Assembly: GCF_000203795.2 (NCBI RefSeq)
Contig: NW_006281103.1
Coordinates: 95,067 to 159,066, forward strand
Direction of reading: 5' to 3'
Origin: Batrachochytrium dendrobatidis JAM81
Lineage: Eukaryota > Chytridiomycota > Chytridiomycetes > Rhizophydiales
Length of the DNA: 64,000 nt
Shown here: positions 24,971-36,285 of the stretch, in pieces
How positions within the stretch are numbered: the stretch's first letter is position 1
Layout of the letters: every line of letters starts with the position of its first letter
The notes under the pieces: generated by a model
What the model was told of the DNA's origin: nothing
The model's database searches: none
What the model saw: the letters and a program-made list of their open reading frames with translations, nothing else
Position numbers and translations under genes: made by a program

Positions 24971-26085
24971 ACATTCAAACCGTGCCATCACTAGTCACAA
25001 TATAATGGTTGACTGACTTGTTTGGTTGACCTGACATATCGACACTTTGCAAACCTCGACTTGATTCATCAACTTGTATATTCATATAATATTGGGTTTG
25101 TATCATCACGTTGGACTCGTTATCAAACACCTTGATGTGTCCATGCAACACAAACTCGATATACACACATTAGTTACTGTTTGACATGAATGGGTTGATC
25201 ATCAATACCAGACAATGCAACTGTATTAGTTACATGATACAATCGATCATGGTTGGTTCATCACCATCAAATATCAAATGTTGATCACGTATACATTGAT
25301 TTGTAATTGCATGGTCTGTTGGCAATACACACTATGATATGATTGACAAGTTGTTGATTTGCAGTAATCAGATGTGCATCACCTGTAACATTGGATGCAA
25401 TTGACGAGTTGTAACCGCCAGTCAACAATCATCGATATGTTGGTGATTGTATTGACTACATGATTGGTATTGATTAGCTGTCATGATCGATTGGTGAGCA
25501 ATACAATCCACATTGATTATGACGTGTTGCAACTGATTGATATATGCAGACTCGACTGATGATCGAGTATATGTTGATGTGTAACTCTGTCACTGTTTGT
25601 CTTGATTGGTTATTGCTACTGCTTGTATATGCAGTGTATTCATGTGTGATGTATTGGATATCGGTGTTGTGTATGTTGAACCTGTTGGATAATATATTGT
25701 CATGTCGCATCAAATCGCACCACATTTATAATGCAATCATTGATTCGTTGGTTTAATGATCGACTCGACTCACATTCGACTGTAATGGCCACAAATCTGC
25801 ATTGCTGATTGACACGCATATATCGACATGTATTAGACTTGAACATGGTGTATATCTGTCGATTATACCAATCACTGATGCAATTGATGATGATCGATTA
25901 GTCAATCAATTCAATATCAACACCAATGTCAGTCCATTACCACATGGATACTTGCAATTGTGACTTGTATTCAGCCAGTAATATTGGTTCATGTAGTATA
26001 TTGTATAGTCAACCATGCACATACACATGCATGTCATTGTCAATTGATGGTCGTTTGTAAACAACTTGTGGACAACTTGCAAATA

Positions 26086-26908
26086 TTACAATCATGGTGA
26101 TTGCTTGAATGTCGATACCAAGCCATGCGTTTGATGGTCATTTACTGTTCAGTTTACTGTTCAACAATGCAAATGGTCGTTGTCTACCAATCAGTCGAGT
26201 CGTAGACATGAACTGCACATTGTGCGTATCGCTTTGTTCATGACCAAACTGTAACAATGTGCACTTTGCATTGAGTTTGAACTGCAGTCTGCGACTTGTA
26301 CGCATTATGATGCATTGTTTCAATATTCATGTTGCATTCATCAACATCAACGTGCAGTGTTGATATGATGTTTGATGTTGATGTTGTGTTGATATTCCAA
26401 CAACACTGAATATCGCAAATCAGGTCAGCATTAACCCATGTGATAATAATCCACAGACAGTCAGTTGTACCAAACTGTTGTACAAGCATATTGACATTTG
26501 ATCGATTGAAAGTAGTATAGATAGAACACCCGATGATAACAGTTTTTTTAACCGACACTTACTGCTAAATCATGTACAAAGTTGTCAAAACATAAATTAT
26601 TCGCAGAAAGGAATTCAAGTCAAAAGTATTAGGGTAGAATAGTCAATAACTTTGCTTGTAATTCATAATAAATACGAGCTATTTGTGCCAGACTCATACT
26701 TGATGCCTCAAATTGGATACAATGGGTAGTTTTTTAACCAGTACTAAGCGTTAATGTACACAGACTGGGTTTAGCTGGATCTTGTTGTAAGAATGATAGA
26801 GTATAAAATCAAACCACTGACAAGTCCGTGTTTATCGAGTACGAGTCTTTATATTTCCAATCAACTCTTCCAAATGTGATATTTGTGTCTTGCAATGCCA
26901 AAATGGAT
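26086..26908. other. AT-rich spacer, no gene seen
   Basis: The segment between the left repeat arm and the coiled-coil relic has only short frames with no recognisable motif. The minus-strand frame at 26238-26558 has no supporting feature. Confidence 0.4.
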
Positions 26909-27265
26909 TCAAATCTGCTTGATTACACTATGCATTTGGACATCATTGCTGATCTGTTGAATTTCACGCTTTCTTTGATCATCTTTTTGATACTCTAGCA
27001 TATTCCATTCATGATTGTGTCTAGCCTCCAACTCTTGATCCTGGCTCATCCCTGGTTGTTTTTGTCAATACCATTGATTGGAAATAAAGCCACAATCAAC
27101 CCGCTGTTTATCACGTATGGCTATTTGATTCAATTCAGTTGCAAACAATTCTTTGTAAGAGTATACTTTCTGGTACTCCTTGTATCATACCAGCATCTCT
27201 TGAAACAGCTGCTTTTGTGCTTGTAACAATCCCTGCAGTGTTTTATCAGCTGGGAGTTTGGCTCA
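26909..27265 (-). pseudogene. Decayed coiled-coil gene with in-frame TGA stops
   Basis: One continuous minus-strand register reads as a Q/E/K-rich helical protein from 27262 to the final TGA at 26909-26911. It is interrupted by in-frame TGA at 27185-27187 and 27065-27067 and preceded by another TGA at 27263-27265. All four stops lie in the same register without any frameshift. The composition (Q-K-Q-L-F-Q-E and E-Y-Q-K-D-D-Q-R-K-R) is typical of a coiled coil, and no family can be named. It lies 440 bp downstream of the Crinkler-like pseudogene and shows the same style of damage. Confidence 0.5.
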
Positions 27266-27703
27266 AGTTTGAAACCCGAGACTATCGATCGGACAAATCC
27301 AATGTCAGCAAAACTGCTGTACAATTTGGCAGTCAATTGATTGTCCAAAATTGTAAGCAACAAAACAACTTTTATTTGCAAAAGAAAAAGGAAAACGCAG
27401 TTTGTTCTTGAATCAAAATATTAGTTTCAAAACTGTATGGTGAAAAACAGTCTTGGGATTTGCAATTATTTACAAGAAACTATAGGTTTCAAAACCAAAG
27501 CGATTAAATTACACGATTGGGAAGTTCTTGACAATGAAAGTGGTCATTTCCACAAAGTGAGGTTTGTTGTCCAATGGAACCCATACGATATTATTCACCT
27601 TTAAGAAATCAAACGCCGTGTGTTGTGTAGAACGAGGTCAAGAAACAGAGTTAGGATTAGCGTTATGCAGCCAATAAAAATCATTGATTCTAGTCTACAT
27701 ACC
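27266..27703. other. Spacer downstream of the Crinkler-like pseudogene
   Basis: No gene is seen. AATAAA-type words are present on the plus strand (near 27672), but nothing marks a defined terminator. Confidence 0.35.
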
Positions 27704-29398
27704 TTATTGATGAGATGGTTCAAACGTCAAAACAAATCGAGTCAACTTCTCAACACTCGCAATAGTATCGTTTTGCGACAACACTCGACCATCTGTTCCG
27801 TGGTAGCTTTGGCGTGTAAAACAGGCAAAACGATCAGGAGGTACAACAAAATACAGTTCTGGTTTTGACGGATTACCAAGTATTTCCAAAACATCACAAA
27901 GTTCAGTTTGTTTGCAAGGATGATCTTTGGCACCGGTCATTTGGAAAAGTAGATTTGGCTTGATGAACGAATCAACAGATTCAAAAGTATTGCTAATGGG
28001 ACGGAAATAGCAATTCGTTGCGTCTTGAACTTGAGAATTGTTGGAGAATAACAAAGTACTAAGATCCATTGGCAGTTGAAGTGTAGACTCCAGCTTGGTA
28101 CGTAAATCACGAATCTTGAATGAACCACCTTTAGCGATGACTGTATGAGCGTGCTTTTCAAATAATACCCTATTAAGTTGACCAGTTTCACCAATTTCTC
28201 GAGTAACAGAAACGAATCTGATAAGATGATCTCAGTCTCTGGCATACACACGGTTGTAAATTTCATCAACCACATAGTCAGGAGCAAACTGATAAGGACC
28301 ACTGTGGAAGCCATCCTTGACTGATATATGAATCAAACAACTTGAAGCGTCTAGGTTTTCACCATATTTACCAAAAGACTTGACAACTGAATCGATATTG
28401 GAAATATTTAAAGCTTTGTCGAGAAAATCCTGTTTTTCTTTTACCAATGCATATTTAAGAACATAACGAGCAATTCCTCCCCACTTTAAATACAGACTTT
28501 CAACCAATTCTTGTGGGACTGTAGAAAACAGCATTGAGCGACAGGAATGCAATTCTTCTTTTGACCACACTGGCATATACCGAATGTCGCAGGATCCCTT
28601 GGAAAACCGATGTCAAATTTCCCAACGAGGTAAAGTAACAAGAATGGTCTTGGCATCAACATCAACAGGTGCCGAGCCATCAACAATGTATAATGTTGAC
28701 GAGGAATCCAAGATTTGCCAAAAAGCATGCTTTCCTCCTTCGAATACACCATTGGGAGTAAGCAGATATCTTTTTTGATCAACTCCACTCTCATACACGA
28801 CTGTAGCACCAGAGCGAGCAAGATGCAACAGCAAAAAGTAACTAAAATATGTCTTGCCAATTCCAGGATTTCCAAGGATGATCAAATGACGTATATCAGC
28901 AGATTGCACAATAGATAGTGATTTTTCAAAAAGTTTAGGATAACAAGGACGGATGTAAATGGATGATCCAATTGAATGGTTTCCAAGGATGAATACGTCT
29001 GCTGGAAGTTGGACAACAGTGTTTCCTTCAAGAGGGTTAGGGTAGTTTGTGAAAGCAGTCCAAAAATCCAGTAGTGCGGGTGAGGCTGCTGCAGATGTTG
29101 GACCTAGGTCAGTTTGAGTAGGTTGTCTTGGAGGTAGAGGTAAACAACCAATAACAACACAAAAACCATCTTGAGTAAAGTATTATTGAGGAAGAGAGTC
29201 GAGTAAAGCCCAGGTGTTGATTAGTTGGCTCTTGTTACTGTTGGTGTAGAGTTGCAGTTGAGGAGCATCAATGTCAGCCATAGCAGGACCATACTCAGAC
29301 TTGATAGTATCCTGAACGTCACTCAGGTCTTCAAAGTCAGTCACATCGATTTCAGTAGAAATAGTGTTGTATTCAACATCGAGGTATCGTTTTGGCAT
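27704..29398 (-). pseudogene. Crinkler (CRN)-like P-loop effector gene with three in-frame stops
   Basis: A single register of 565 codons runs from the ATG at 29398 to TAA at 27704-27706 without a frameshift, but it is cut by TAA at 29183-29185, TGA at 28613-28615 and TGA at 28232-28234. The second segment contains a Walker A motif, G-N-P-G-I-G-K-T, with the following Y-F-S-Y-F, and a Walker B-like L-Y-I-V-D-G. This NTPase header is characteristic of CRN-like proteins of oomycetes and of Batrachochytrium, which are delivered effectors or domesticated NTPases with variable C-termini. None of the stops is flanked by GT-AG signals that would remove it as an intron, so I call it a pseudogene. Sequencing error at three separate sites is unlikely but possible. 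The N-terminal 71 residues are acidic, without a classical signal peptide. Confidence 0.75.
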
Positions 29399-29556
29399 TT
29401 TATGAAAAAGAAAAAGAGTAAAAAAGCAATTTATTTGTCAAATTGTAAAACAAAAATCGACTTTTTAATCGAGTCAAAATAACAAAATTTTGGGATATTT
29501 CAAGACAATTCACACGATTTAAATATTTGGAAATTAGTCAAATTTACACCAGAATT

Positions 29557-29642
29557 AATGTCTCATTAATGTGAGACATTACTAGTGTGAGAGTGTTGAC
29601 TTGCATTGTGTGAGACATTAGTAGTGTGTGAATGTGAGACAT
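29557..29642. promoter_or_regulatory. Inverted repeat and GTGAGACATT repeats upstream of the Crinkler-like gene
   Basis: AATGTCTCA (29557-29565) and TGAGACATT (29572-29580) are perfect inverted arms separated by six bases. GTGAGACATT then recurs near 29610 and 29633. The block lies 160-245 bp upstream of the pseudogene start and could be a protein-binding cluster or a relic of a small palindromic element. Confidence 0.55.
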
Positions 29643-32199
29643 TTCTGAATAGTTTAACAATCAAAAACCATCAACAATGACGTTTGAATTGGGATTCACA
29701 TGACTTTCTTGGTTTCTTCCATTTTATAAACACACTCACTTTCTTGTTAATAAACAACACAATCGAATATTGATTCATTCCATCACATCTTCAATCAACT
29801 GCAACACACTTGCCAATAATGACAACCATCAATATGCCATCATATGTTCACGATCCTCAAATTCAAAAGTCAATTTGAAAACCCATTTTTAAGCATCTAC
29901 AAGTCTGCAATATCAGATTTGTGGCTGATACATAATAGGTTGCCAATAAAAGTCGACAAATTGAGCAACTGCAATGTGCCTTGCTGTATGATAGTAACAT
30001 ATCAGAAATTATGAATACTTTCAAAGTCAAAAGTCTGCAAATGATGTCACTGCTGGCTTGTAGCCTCTGTTTACAAACCTACAATCAATATATTCACTGG
30101 ATTCGTATAATGGTAAATGCTGAACCACAAACCGCTGATGATATTATTATGGACGATGCTCATATTATTGGAAATCAAACGATTGGTGCAGTTTCAGATG
30201 CTGTTTCATCACACAGAAAGTCTTGCTACAGAGTCTGAATCCAATAGCAGTGAATCTGCAGTTTGACACAACACAGTCAATAATTATCGTTTGAAACTCG
30301 AATCAAATGATGATGTTGCTGTTTCAGATGCACTCAATGTCATCAATGCAGTAACATTGAAACCAACTCAAATCATTGATCATGAACCAATTTACCGTGT
30401 CTTGATAAAAACACTGATAAACCATCATTCATACATGAGCTTGTCAAAAGTATGGACTGATTGCTGAACAGATGTTTAAAGTGGAACTCAAAACAGTGCA
30501 ATTCAATGTGCAGCTTTCCCACGACTTTCCCGCTACAAAAAATACAGTCTTGGAACTCAAAGTGTACATCAACAATACTTGTGTGTATTGACCATCAATG
30601 ATGTTGTTGGTGTAGCATACACAATGTGCATTGCAGAAACGCTTGTTTGTTTGCTGGAGCTATTTCAAGCAAGCAAAAATACTAAAAGGTTCAGTTTGAT
30701 GAATGTCTGGTGTATATTTGCAATGAATTCAAACTCGAGAGATTGTCGTATTTTGCATACAAGACATACTACAATATATTACAACAATATCGTGTATTTC
30801 AATATGCACCCATTCGATTTACAACAGTGGCATAAACATCACATTTGAACAATGGTTCAGTCGTACAAAGTCCAATAACAGCCATGAATTGTATCAGACA
30901 TGAACATACTGGTGCAAAATTCACATCAAATAACACACCGCAACAAACATGTTTCTGGTAGATGGTGGAATTGATGTCATTGATTTTCAAGTACACGATA
31001 TTGGTGTTGAATGATTCAATAAACTATACTCGTCGACTTTGTGTACTTTTTTCAGTTGCATCGTTTCTGATTCCGAGTTTAAAGCATAATAGTTGCGACA
31101 GCGCTGTTGTCCAATTTGCTTGTTTTGTGAATAGTAATCATGATACCACTTGTTTGACGCTTCTTGTTGTTGAACTGGATATGTATGTCAAATTTGGATG
31201 TTAAATATGAATGCATTGCAAGTAATTGTTGTAGTTTTTGATCGAGTCAATGAATGGCATTTATAGTTGCTCTAGAAAACAAGTTGTTTGAAATGTCCTG
31301 TCATATGTCATATGTTTTGTTGTTTTCATGTTCACTAATTGTTGATAATGCATCCAATTGATTTCTGTTTTGACACTGATTATTTGTCATTGTTGGATCT
31401 GGGTTTCTAGATTCAGTAACAAACGTTTCAGCAATTTGGATGTGTTCAAATTCATAATACTTGCAAGTCTGAATTATTTGATCATCATCTGAAATTGGAT
31501 ACGAGTAATCATTTCCACTAACCACAGTATACATAGTATACACAGCATTACTGTATATTGACTTGTATTTTACTCAAAGGTTTGTCCATTCAGTATTCCA
31601 ACACAATTTCCAACACTGATTGAATGGTTTGCAGTGTTTGTTTTAATTGAACCACTTGATGGATCACTTTCATATCTTGATTCAGCAATATCACCAACTG
31701 CACAATGATGGATGTGATTGTAGTCAAACACAATATATTGCAAGGCATTAACGTATTGGTTAGTTTTAGTATATTCTTGATAAAAGGCAATGCTGTTTTG
31801 TAATGGCGTGTTGAATCCTTCAATCAAACATTGTATGTTGTGATTTCCAACATTGACAGTGACATGGCAAACACATTTTGCTTGTGACAGACTTTGAACA
31901 AGTGTATTGCTCCGTTTGTTGTACAATACACGACATGGTTAGTTGGTGGTATCATGCAATTGACAAGTGATTGCAAGTATGACTGATAGTTACAATCAAC
32001 ACTGATTGTTATCATGTCATTGATGTATATGGAACAAACCATGTCAATGTATCAATCAACAATCCAGTAACTGTTGATGTAATATCCAACACAGTATACA
32101 ATCAATGATATGGTTGTTGACCCATTCACAATACTCGACAAGTATCAACACATATCAGAAAGTTTAAATTTATTCAAAATCAAATTCATCGACACATCA
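29643..32199. other. Gene-poor segment with possible coding relics
   Basis: Plus-strand frames at 29981-30238 and 30579-30848 and minus-strand frames at 31570-31926 and 31824-32042 have somewhat protein-like composition but end early, change register and carry no identifiable domain. They may be decayed transposon or gene fragments. I support no gene here. Confidence 0.4.
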
Positions 32200-33426
32200 T
32201 CAATCTGGGTCTGACTCATCAAATTCCAAATCATGCTTTTTCATAAACTGTTTTAATTCATATCTGGCATTGGTTACTTTTTTAACCAACTTTTTATACT
32301 CTTGTTTTAATTGCTTTTGAACGTTTGGATCGTATTTTGATCCAGATATTTCTTTTCCCATTGCTAACGTCATTTGTTGTTCGAATTCAAGGTCTACATA
32401 CCTACGATATTGTTGCCATTTTTTGTCTCGTAATTCTTTAAACGCTTCAAGTCTTTTCTTCATGCGATTAAAGGTTCTCTGATATTTTTGACTTAATACA
32501 ATCACTTGATTTGAACTAGTATTGGCAGATTCGTCTTGGTCCATTGGTTGTTGTTGGTCTTGACTGGAAGTACTTGGAATGGGTTGATTCATTGGCTGTT
32601 GTTGGTCTTGACTGGGAATATTTAGATTAATTATAACAAATAGTGGTATCCAATATTTACCAGAAGTACTTGGATTAGGTTGATCAATCGGTTGTTTTCG
32701 ATCTCGTTTTGGAGTGTCTGAACTGGGCTGATCAATTCGTCGTTTCCGACTTTGTTTGGGAGTGCTTTGACTGGGTTGATCAATCGGCTGTTGCTGATCT
32801 TTGTTGGGAATATTTAAATCAGTTGCATCCATTAGGTGTTGCTGGGTTTGATTGGGAATACTTGAACTGGTTTTATCAGCTGGTTGTTGTTGGTATTTGT
32901 CAAAAGTGTTTGGACTGACTTGATCAATTGGGTCAGGAACTTGACTGGAAGTGCTCGAACTGGGTTGATTCACTATATTTTGCCAGTCTTCATTTGAAGT
33001 ACCTGGATCAATTGGATCTAATATGTTTCGCCAGTTTTCGTCGAAAATGCTTGAATCAAGTTCATCCATTATGTCTTGCCAGTTTTGGTCGGGAATCTCT
33101 AGAATAAGCTCATTAGTCGGGCCAGATACTTGACTGGAAGTACTTGAACTGGGTTGATCAATCGGTTGTTGCTGGTCTTGGCTGGAAGTACTTGGATCAA
33201 TCGGATCAAATATATTTTGCCAGTCTTCGTCGAAAATGCTTAACTTAACTGCATCCACTATACTTTGCAAGTCGTTGGAAGTGCCTGTATTAGGTTCATC
33301 AGTTGGGTCAGACACTTGACTGAAAGTGCTTGATGCTTGTGGTGAACCATTGTTATCAGCCGATATCAGTATTGCATTGGCGGTTGCTGCTGCGCTCAAT
33401 ACGAATAAAATATCAACCAATTTCAT
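32200..33426 (-). CDS. Secreted Gln/Ser/Pro repeat protein with C-terminal coiled coil
   Basis: Started at the ATG at 33426 the protein has ~408 residues; the longer frame begins with a TTG. Residues 1-18 form a signal peptide ending A-T-A-N-A. Residues ~30-285 are imperfect repeats built from D-Q-Q-Q-P-I-D-Q-P and S-S-S-T-S-S-Q words, with two D-E-N-W-Q-N-I-like units, low in hydrophobics and probably disordered. The C-terminal ~110 residues change to a charged helical domain (R-M-K-K-R-L-E-A-F, K-W-Q-Q-Y-R-R-Y) ending in an acidic tail. There is no enzyme motif. The architecture of signal peptide, disordered repeat and helical tail fits a lineage-specific secreted family; function unknown. 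The repeats are unstable in frame-preserving steps. Confidence 0.8.
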   Translation of the reverse strand: MKLVDILFVLSAAATANAILISADNNGSPQASSTFSQVSDPTDEPNTGTSNDLQSIVDAVKLSIFDEDWQNIFDPIDPSTSSQDQQQPIDQPSSSTSSQVSGPTNELILEIPDQNWQDIMDELDSSIFDENWRNILDPIDPGTSNEDWQNIVNQPSSSTSSQVPDPIDQVSPNTFDKYQQQPADKTSSSIPNQTQQHLMDATDLNIPNKDQQQPIDQPSQSTPKQSRKRRIDQPSSDTPKRDRKQPIDQPNPSTSGKYWIPLFVIINLNIPSQDQQQPMNQPIPSTSSQDQQQPMDQDESANTSSNQVIVLSQKYQRTFNRMKKRLEAFKELRDKKWQQYRRYVDLEFEQQMTLAMGKEISGSKYDPNVQKQLKQEYKKLVKKVTNARYELKQFMKKHDLEFDESDPD

Positions 33427-34638
33427 TAGACTGGTCAATGGGTTTAAACTATTAATACAAAAGTAGAGTGTCGAGACTGGTGTCGATTATGAAATTGAAT
33501 GCATTGTATTTTTGTATGTTTTGTATAGAAAACCAACCCTAACCCTTTTAGGTTAACCAACGACACAGGGCTACTTGATTGCTTGTAGTGAGCCACTATC
33601 AAACTAGACAGTATAATTCTCCCTATTCATATCGATTAATTTGATGATCATGCCGATTGAATTATGCTTTTACGACCCTTTGATCAGGTATATTGAAAAG
33701 CACACCCTTCATGAGTGTTGTGCAGCCACAAACACTTTGATTTACAATCGTATTCATTGTGAAATGACTGTATTCTGCATTGCAACATACAATGGTTACT
33801 ACACATTGACTGCATTGCGTGTTTGATATACAACGATCATCATATGACACACAATCAGACTATAGTGTTAAATCTACACTTTGTGCACTCTTAGTAGTCA
33901 TACATTGTACGATCAACAAGTTTGAACCCACATTCATGTATCGTGTTTAATTGTCAATGTTGTCAATACAACTCTGCACATTTATTGTATTCTGAATCAC
34001 AGATACAATCACAATCTAGTTCAACAACAATCATGACACATGTCAGTAATACAACTGCTGTTTGCATGCCAACACTGTTATTTAGTAATCCATTTACATC
34101 AATATGGCTGCAAGTTGTCGTTATATCACGTATTCTGGACATGGTTTTAATATTGCACATCCAGTTCCATCACATTGTTGCTGGCACATCATTGTAACGC
34201 TGTATGTATCAAACACTGGCATGTACTCATAACCACAACCAGCAAAATGACACTCGAGTTGTTTACTGTGGTCAGTATATACAACCCAGTGCGACTACAC
34301 ATACTGGATCCAGTATGTTGGTTGTTTCAGTTGACTTTGATTCACTTTTGATGTTTTGTCCGAGATTGACAATACAAATGTGTCAAGCTGAACCCAAACT
34401 ACACGACTTGACTGTTCATGTCAATTGGATCGTGACTGAGCTATGCGATCATGATGCGTATTCAATCCATACCATGTATTACCAATGCAATAGCATGCGT
34501 GACCATCGTGTATCAAACAACTACGATACACACTGGACTGATCCAATACATGCATGGCTTGGACATATCACACAATCAAACATGAACACACCACATTAAA
34601 TATACGTATAGTATCAGTTTGTCTATAATGAATTGTAT
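33427..34638. other. Intergenic region, possible transposon fragment
   Basis: At 34040-34120 the plus strand has words (CATCAATATGGCTGCAAG) that resemble 45395-45420 and 46785-46815, so a dispersed element fragment is likely. A 131-codon frame at 34204-34599 has no recognisable domain. A short ACCCTAACCC stretch near 33538 is too brief to call telomeric. Confidence 0.4.
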
Positions 34639-36285
34639 TCAGTCGAGTTTATTGAGAGTCTGTTTGTGACTCTTGACAGTGTGGTGGGTGTTTTCAGGTA
34701 CAGCTACTTGATTAGTTGTAGTTGTTGGTTTCCTTCTGCGAATAAATGTGCCATCTGAACCTGAAGTACTTGGTTGTTTAGGCAATCTAACAGTACCCAT
34801 CAAATTCATGATCAGTATATCAATCGACACATACACACATCAATATCAAACAACTTACTGTGTTAATGGCCAGAGCACCTGATCATTGTTTGAAATAGTA
34901 GGATATCCATCAGTCACAGTTTCGCATCCACATCCAGGACCAAACCCAATGCGTGCATTTTGTAAATCAAATGTCAATCCAAGTCGGTTCATAAATGGTA
35001 TACCAAGAACTGCATAATCATTTGAACCAGCTTTTACAGCAAACACCACTATAATTCAACATGTATGTCAGTCAGGTTAATCGAACAACATATTGCATAC
35101 AATTGTCAAATATTTACAATTTTTAGAATCATATCTTTGCATATAGTCTTTGGGACCCAGTTCGATTGTTACAACGGAGTTGCTATTTTCAACAGTTACG
35201 GGTTTTTCAGCAAACATTGTAATTGTAAGCGTCGGCATCATATTCCAATCGATACTAAAACCGGATTCAAGCATTGCGTAGTTTTTCAAAAATATTTTTT
35301 CAATTTCTCTCGAGTTGAGTTTGTTACTAAGCATAATTTTTTTGACAGTGATCGCACCACTATCAACAATAGCATCAACCAACGTATCCACGACTACTCT
35401 AGGGAAATACATATATGTAAGGCATGTTTGTATAACCGAATACAAAGTACGTCCATCTTTCACCCTTTTTTGAAATTCAGCCGGCAGCTCCACTGGTTTC
35501 TCATTGACTAGTATACTCTTGATGTTGATACTAAATTGATCATTTGATGGTGATCGTACCCATGCAATACTCCTTCCATCCGTTCCGCATTTTGCAGTTA
35601 CTTTTGTGTTTCCTATATTGATGAAGCTATCTGAAAGCATGCCATACGGACATAGTTGAAGACCAACCTCATTTTTAGGAATGTTACCATCTTTGTACAA
35701 AGCATCCATCGCAGTGGCTGGTGAACGACGCTTTGAAAATGAGGAATAGGCAAACCCAAATACTCCATCAAACTCTGGATGAATACCAACTAGATCCTCC
35801 GATTGTTTTTCAACTGCTAGCACTGGTAAATTCGCGCCAGTTATACTAGTACCCGGAATCGTCACAGTAGCTGTGGATGTAACTCCATTATACTCTTCGC
35901 CTTTGTAATATATAGTAACGGGTTGTCCATTTGAAGTGTGTTGCGGAGTCAAACTCACATCGCTGCTTGAACTAGGAAGTGGTACGACTATATTAGAAAT
36001 TGTTGAATCGACTTGTAAATTCAACTATTTTAAACGAGTGAGATTGATTAAACGTGGTGCAAACTGATATCAAACTACAATGCATGACATGATACATACA
36101 TTGACTCCATGAACATTAAATCTCATTGTGTAACATTTTGTAAAATCACCATCCAATTGAACGGGTGATCGTTTTGATAGCCTATTGTTTGATTGACTGG
36201 CACTTTCAAAAGGTGAATGTAATGCAAGTCGAACTGCAGCAACCGCCTGCAACGCAAGTATAACGCATTCTAGAGTAATCAACAT
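34639..36285 (-). CDS. Secreted pepsin-like aspartic protease (family A1), first catalytic motif altered
   Basis: Four exons are supported by GT-AG sites: 36100-36285, 35118-36024, 34859-35048 and 34639-34786 (477 codons with stop). The chosen ATG at 36285 begins a signal-peptide-like helix (L-I-T-L-E-C-V-I-L-A-L-Q); an upstream in-frame start at 36336 is possible. A Kex2-type K-R site precedes S-P-V-Q-L-D-G, where mature A1 enzymes begin. The domain has the V-P-L-P and F-D-G-V-F-G-F-A-Y signatures and a second catalytic motif D-S-G-A. However, the first motif, normally D-T/S-G-S/T, reads D-S-T-I in exon 2. Loss of the glycine should weaken or abolish proteolysis, so this may be a pseudoprotease. 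The last exon encodes a Pro/Ser/Thr/basic tail. Confidence 0.85.

Larger units (their letters stand above)
23505..26085 (-). repeat. Left arm of a ~2.6 kb inverted repeat
   Basis: Read on the minus strand this arm matches 37185-39840 read on the plus strand. Matching blocks include the far flank (about 24970-26085 against 37185-38270), a promoter-proximal stretch around the word CCTAAG (24490-24545 against 38515-38570) and the 3' flank (23505-23660 against 39680-39840). The coding part between them has diverged strongly. Confidence 0.85.

Noticed and set aside
33536..33550. Possible interstitial telomere repeat (ACCCTAACCC)
   Set aside because: There are fewer than two full TTAGGG units, which is expected by chance in 64 kb.
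34204..34599. 131-codon plus-strand frame after the aspartic protease
   Set aside because: No recognisable motif, signal peptide or splice context, so not called as a gene.
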